From contig NZ_GL892004.1 in assembly GCF_000213575.1 (NCBI RefSeq), positions 1 through 64,000 of the forward strand: a DNA stretch of 64,000 bases. Reading direction: 5' to 3'. The notes under the pieces were generated by a model. That model was not told where the DNA came from, did no database searches, and saw only the letters and a list, made by a program, of their open reading frames with translations. Position 1 is the stretch's first letter. Every line of letters begins with the position of its first letter. This stretch comes from Dysgonomonas mossii DSM 22836. GTDB taxonomy: Bacteria > Bacteroidota > Bacteroidia > Bacteroidales > Dysgonomonadaceae. The position numbers and the translations under genes are program-made. This document shows positions 62,397-64,000 of this stretch, piece after piece.

Positions 62397-64000
62397 ATGT
62401 TCAATAAAAGACATTCGAAATTCTATGTAAGTTTGATGATATTAATGCTAATGTCATTGGTACAAATCAACGCTCAAGATTTTATTCCGGGCCAACTCTG
62501 GACAGGATTGAAGCAACCACAACCTCAATCTGAATTACCTAAAGGAAAAGCTCCCTTTCAGACATCAGAAAGAGTTGCAAAAAGAAATATACCAACAACC
62601 CTTGTTCCTGTACAAACCGGAGAATGGATTATCTCGGACGGATGGGAAATGATAGACGGAAAAACAGCAATGGCGTCAAACAAATCTATTTTCGACCCTC
62701 AATATAGTACTTCTGCATGGTATAATGCAACTGTTCCGGGGACAGTGCTTACCACTCTAGTTAATCAAGGAGTGTATCCAGACCCTTACTTCGGGTTGAA
62801 CAACATGAATATACCGGAATCACTAAGTCGCACCGACTGGTGGTACAGATGTAAGTTTACAGTACCAAAAGATATTGACGGCAACAAGCTACGCTTACTT
62901 TTCAATGGTATCAACTATAAAGCAGATATATACCTCAACGGAAAAAGCCTGGGAGATATGAAAGGTGCTTTTATCCGAGGCGAATTTAATATAACTGACC
63001 TTGTAAATAAAAATGGAGAAAACATACTTGCTGTTCATGTTTTCCCTCCATACAATCCGGGTATCCCTCACGAACAATCTATGATTGCCGGACAGGGACT
63101 AAACGGAGGAGTACTCAGCACAGACGGACCGACATTTATCTCTTCGATAGGATGGGACTGGATTCCCGGGATACGTGACCGCAACACAGGAATCTGGCAA
63201 GATGTAAGACTAAAAGCCGGGGGCGACATCGTTATCGGTGATCCTCTTGTAACCACAGATATCTTACTTCCCGATACTACACAGGCTAAAATATCAATAA
63301 AGAATATTGTAAAAAATATTACCTCTAAAACTGTAAATGGTACACTAACTGCAAAAATTGAAAATATAAACATATCGCTACCTTTTACGCTGGCTGCGAA
63401 TGAAGAAAAAGAAATAACATTTACACCCGAGCAGTTTAAAGAACTCAATATAAAAAATCCACGTTTGTGGTGGCCAAACGGTTACGGAAGGCCTGAGTTA
63501 TATAATCTGGAATTAACCGTACAGGCAAACAATAAAGTATCGGATACAAAATCTCTGAAATTTGGGATAAGGGAAATGTCGTACGAACTGATGGTAAATG
63601 ACAATAGCCAAAACAAGCGCGTTCTTTATACTCCAAATGAAACAGTAAATAAAGGAAAACCGATATTCGACTATATCAACCGTGTTCCATTCACCAAAGA
63701 CAACAACCTTCCTACTATTGCTAAAGATGCAGACACCTCGGGGTTACAACCGCTATCGAGCGATGATCCTGTAGGTCCATTTTTTGCGATAAGAGTAAAC
63801 GGAGTAAGAATTTTCTGCCGTGGTGGCAACTGGGGAATGGACGATGGCATGAAACGTGTATCAAGAGAACGTCTTGAGCCATATATCAGACTGCACAAAG
63901 ATGCAAACTTCAATATTATCCGCAACTGGACAGGAGAAACAACCGAAGAGGATTTCTACGCATTGTGCGACGAATACGGTATGCTTGTATGGAACGACTT
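62397..64000 (+). CDS. GH2 beta-mannosidase/exo-glucosaminidase-like enzyme, 5' part (runs off the right edge)
   Basis: An open frame from the ATG at 62397 continues without a stop to the window end (534 codons and two bases). It begins with a signal peptide (MFNKRHSKFYVSLMILMLMS, cleavage after NAQ at about residue 27). The GH2 sugar-binding domain (about 75-280) shows NATVPGTVLTTLVNQGVYPD, RTDWWYRCKFTVP and GWDWIPGIRDRNTGIW; the middle domain follows, then the start of the catalytic TIM barrel with NIIRNWTGETTEEDFYALCD. This layout fits the GH2 subgroup of exo-beta-mannosidases and exo-beta-glucosaminidases; the catalytic Glu residues lie beyond the window, so the substrate is open. Confidence 0.9.
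   Translation, partial: MFNKRHSKFYVSLMILMLMSLVQINAQDFIPGQLWTGLKQPQPQSELPKGKAPFQTSERVAKRNIPTTLVPVQTGEWIISDGWEMIDGKTAMASNKSIFDPQYSTSAWYNATVPGTVLTTLVNQGVYPDPYFGLNNMNIPESLSRTDWWYRCKFTVPKDIDGNKLRLLFNGINYKADIYLNGKSLGDMKGAFIRGEFNITDLVNKNGENILAVHVFPPYNPGIPHEQSMIAGQGLNGGVLSTDGPTFISSIGWDWIPGIRDRNTGIWQDVRLKAGGDIVIGDPLVTTDILLPDTTQAKISIKNIVKNITSKTVNGTLTAKIENINISLPFTLAANEEKEITFTPEQFKELNIKNPRLWWPNGYGRPELYNLELTVQANNKVSDTKSLKFGIREMSYELMVNDNSQNKRVLYTPNETVNKGKPIFDYINRVPFTKDNNLPTIAKDADTSGLQPLSSDDPVGPFFAIRVNGVRIFCRGGNWGMDDGMKRVSRERLEPYIRLHKDANFNIIRNWTGETTEEDFYALCDEYGMLVWND

Noticed and set aside
1-64000. Mobile element, prophage, CRISPR array or tRNA gene
   Set aside because: No transposase, integrase, phage gene, regularly spaced repeat or cloverleaf sequence was recognised in any gap.

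Overview
The window is a chromosomal segment of a Bacteroidota bacterium, order Bacteroidales, most likely Dysgonomonas or a close relative. The genus is an inference from the look of the 16S 5' end, not from a search. Support comes from the lpxC-fabZ fusion, a nuoCD fusion with no nuoEFG, gldD, a BT_3928-type DoxX protein, DUF1599, DUF4251, GH92/GH2/GH3 enzymes, and promoters of the Bacteroidetes type (TTTG, 19-20 nt, TANNTTTG). Base composition is AT-rich throughout. No mobile element, phage, CRISPR array or tRNA was seen, so this is mostly core chromosome with a few lineage-specific loci.

Layout. 1-430: 5' end of a 16S rRNA gene (minus strand, running off the left edge) with its leader and promoter. 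606-6751: minus-strand housekeeping genes: a Cys-cluster protein, type I asparaginase, a TatD hydrolase, then DUF1599 > DoxX/thioredoxin protein > tpiA > SPOR protein > folE. 7067-12205: typA and the lipid A genes lpxD > lpxC/fabZ > lpxA. 12323-19749: DUF4251 lipoprotein, an LtaS/EptA-like membrane enzyme, a lone ExbD, an unknown lipoprotein, a GT39-like transferase, gldD, ssb and a small MscS. 19850-22513: ECF sigma factor, a protein joining an anti-sigma-like N-terminus to an outer-membrane barrel, and a lipoprotein. 22633-23791: exbB-exbD. 23881-34144: the 11-gene nuo operon (A, B, CD, H, I, J, K, L, M, N) without the NADH-input module.

34348-43943: GT2 transferase, mutY, HU, a 30-residue AURKAIP1/COX24-type ribosomal peptide, RNase E/G, patatin, GH13 amylase, prs, and the phosphatidylethanolamine pair psd-pssA. 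44178-49494: minus strand, an unknown exported protein and an overlapping three-gene cell-wall set (GH3/beta-lactamase fusion, unknown acidic protein, VanX-like dipeptidase). 49717-58255: PAP2 phosphatase, rplS, a frameshifted GH92 mannosidase, hflX, a polytopic transferase, prmC, recX and comF. 58399-62132: a TonB-dependent siderophore-type receptor and a PepSY membrane protein whose promoters share one 11-nt box at the same spacing. 62397-64000: 5' part of a GH2 enzyme cut by the window edge.

How the genes work together. Envelope biogenesis dominates (lipid A, phosphatidylethanolamine, polyprenyl-linked sugar transfer, murein turnover, a GldD lipoprotein), with one respiratory operon, a likely iron-siderophore uptake pair, and glycan-degrading enzymes. 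The least understood parts are the sigma/anti-sigma-barrel operon, the unknown gene inside the cell-wall operon, and the twin promoters with a hairpin leader at the receptor/PepSY locus.
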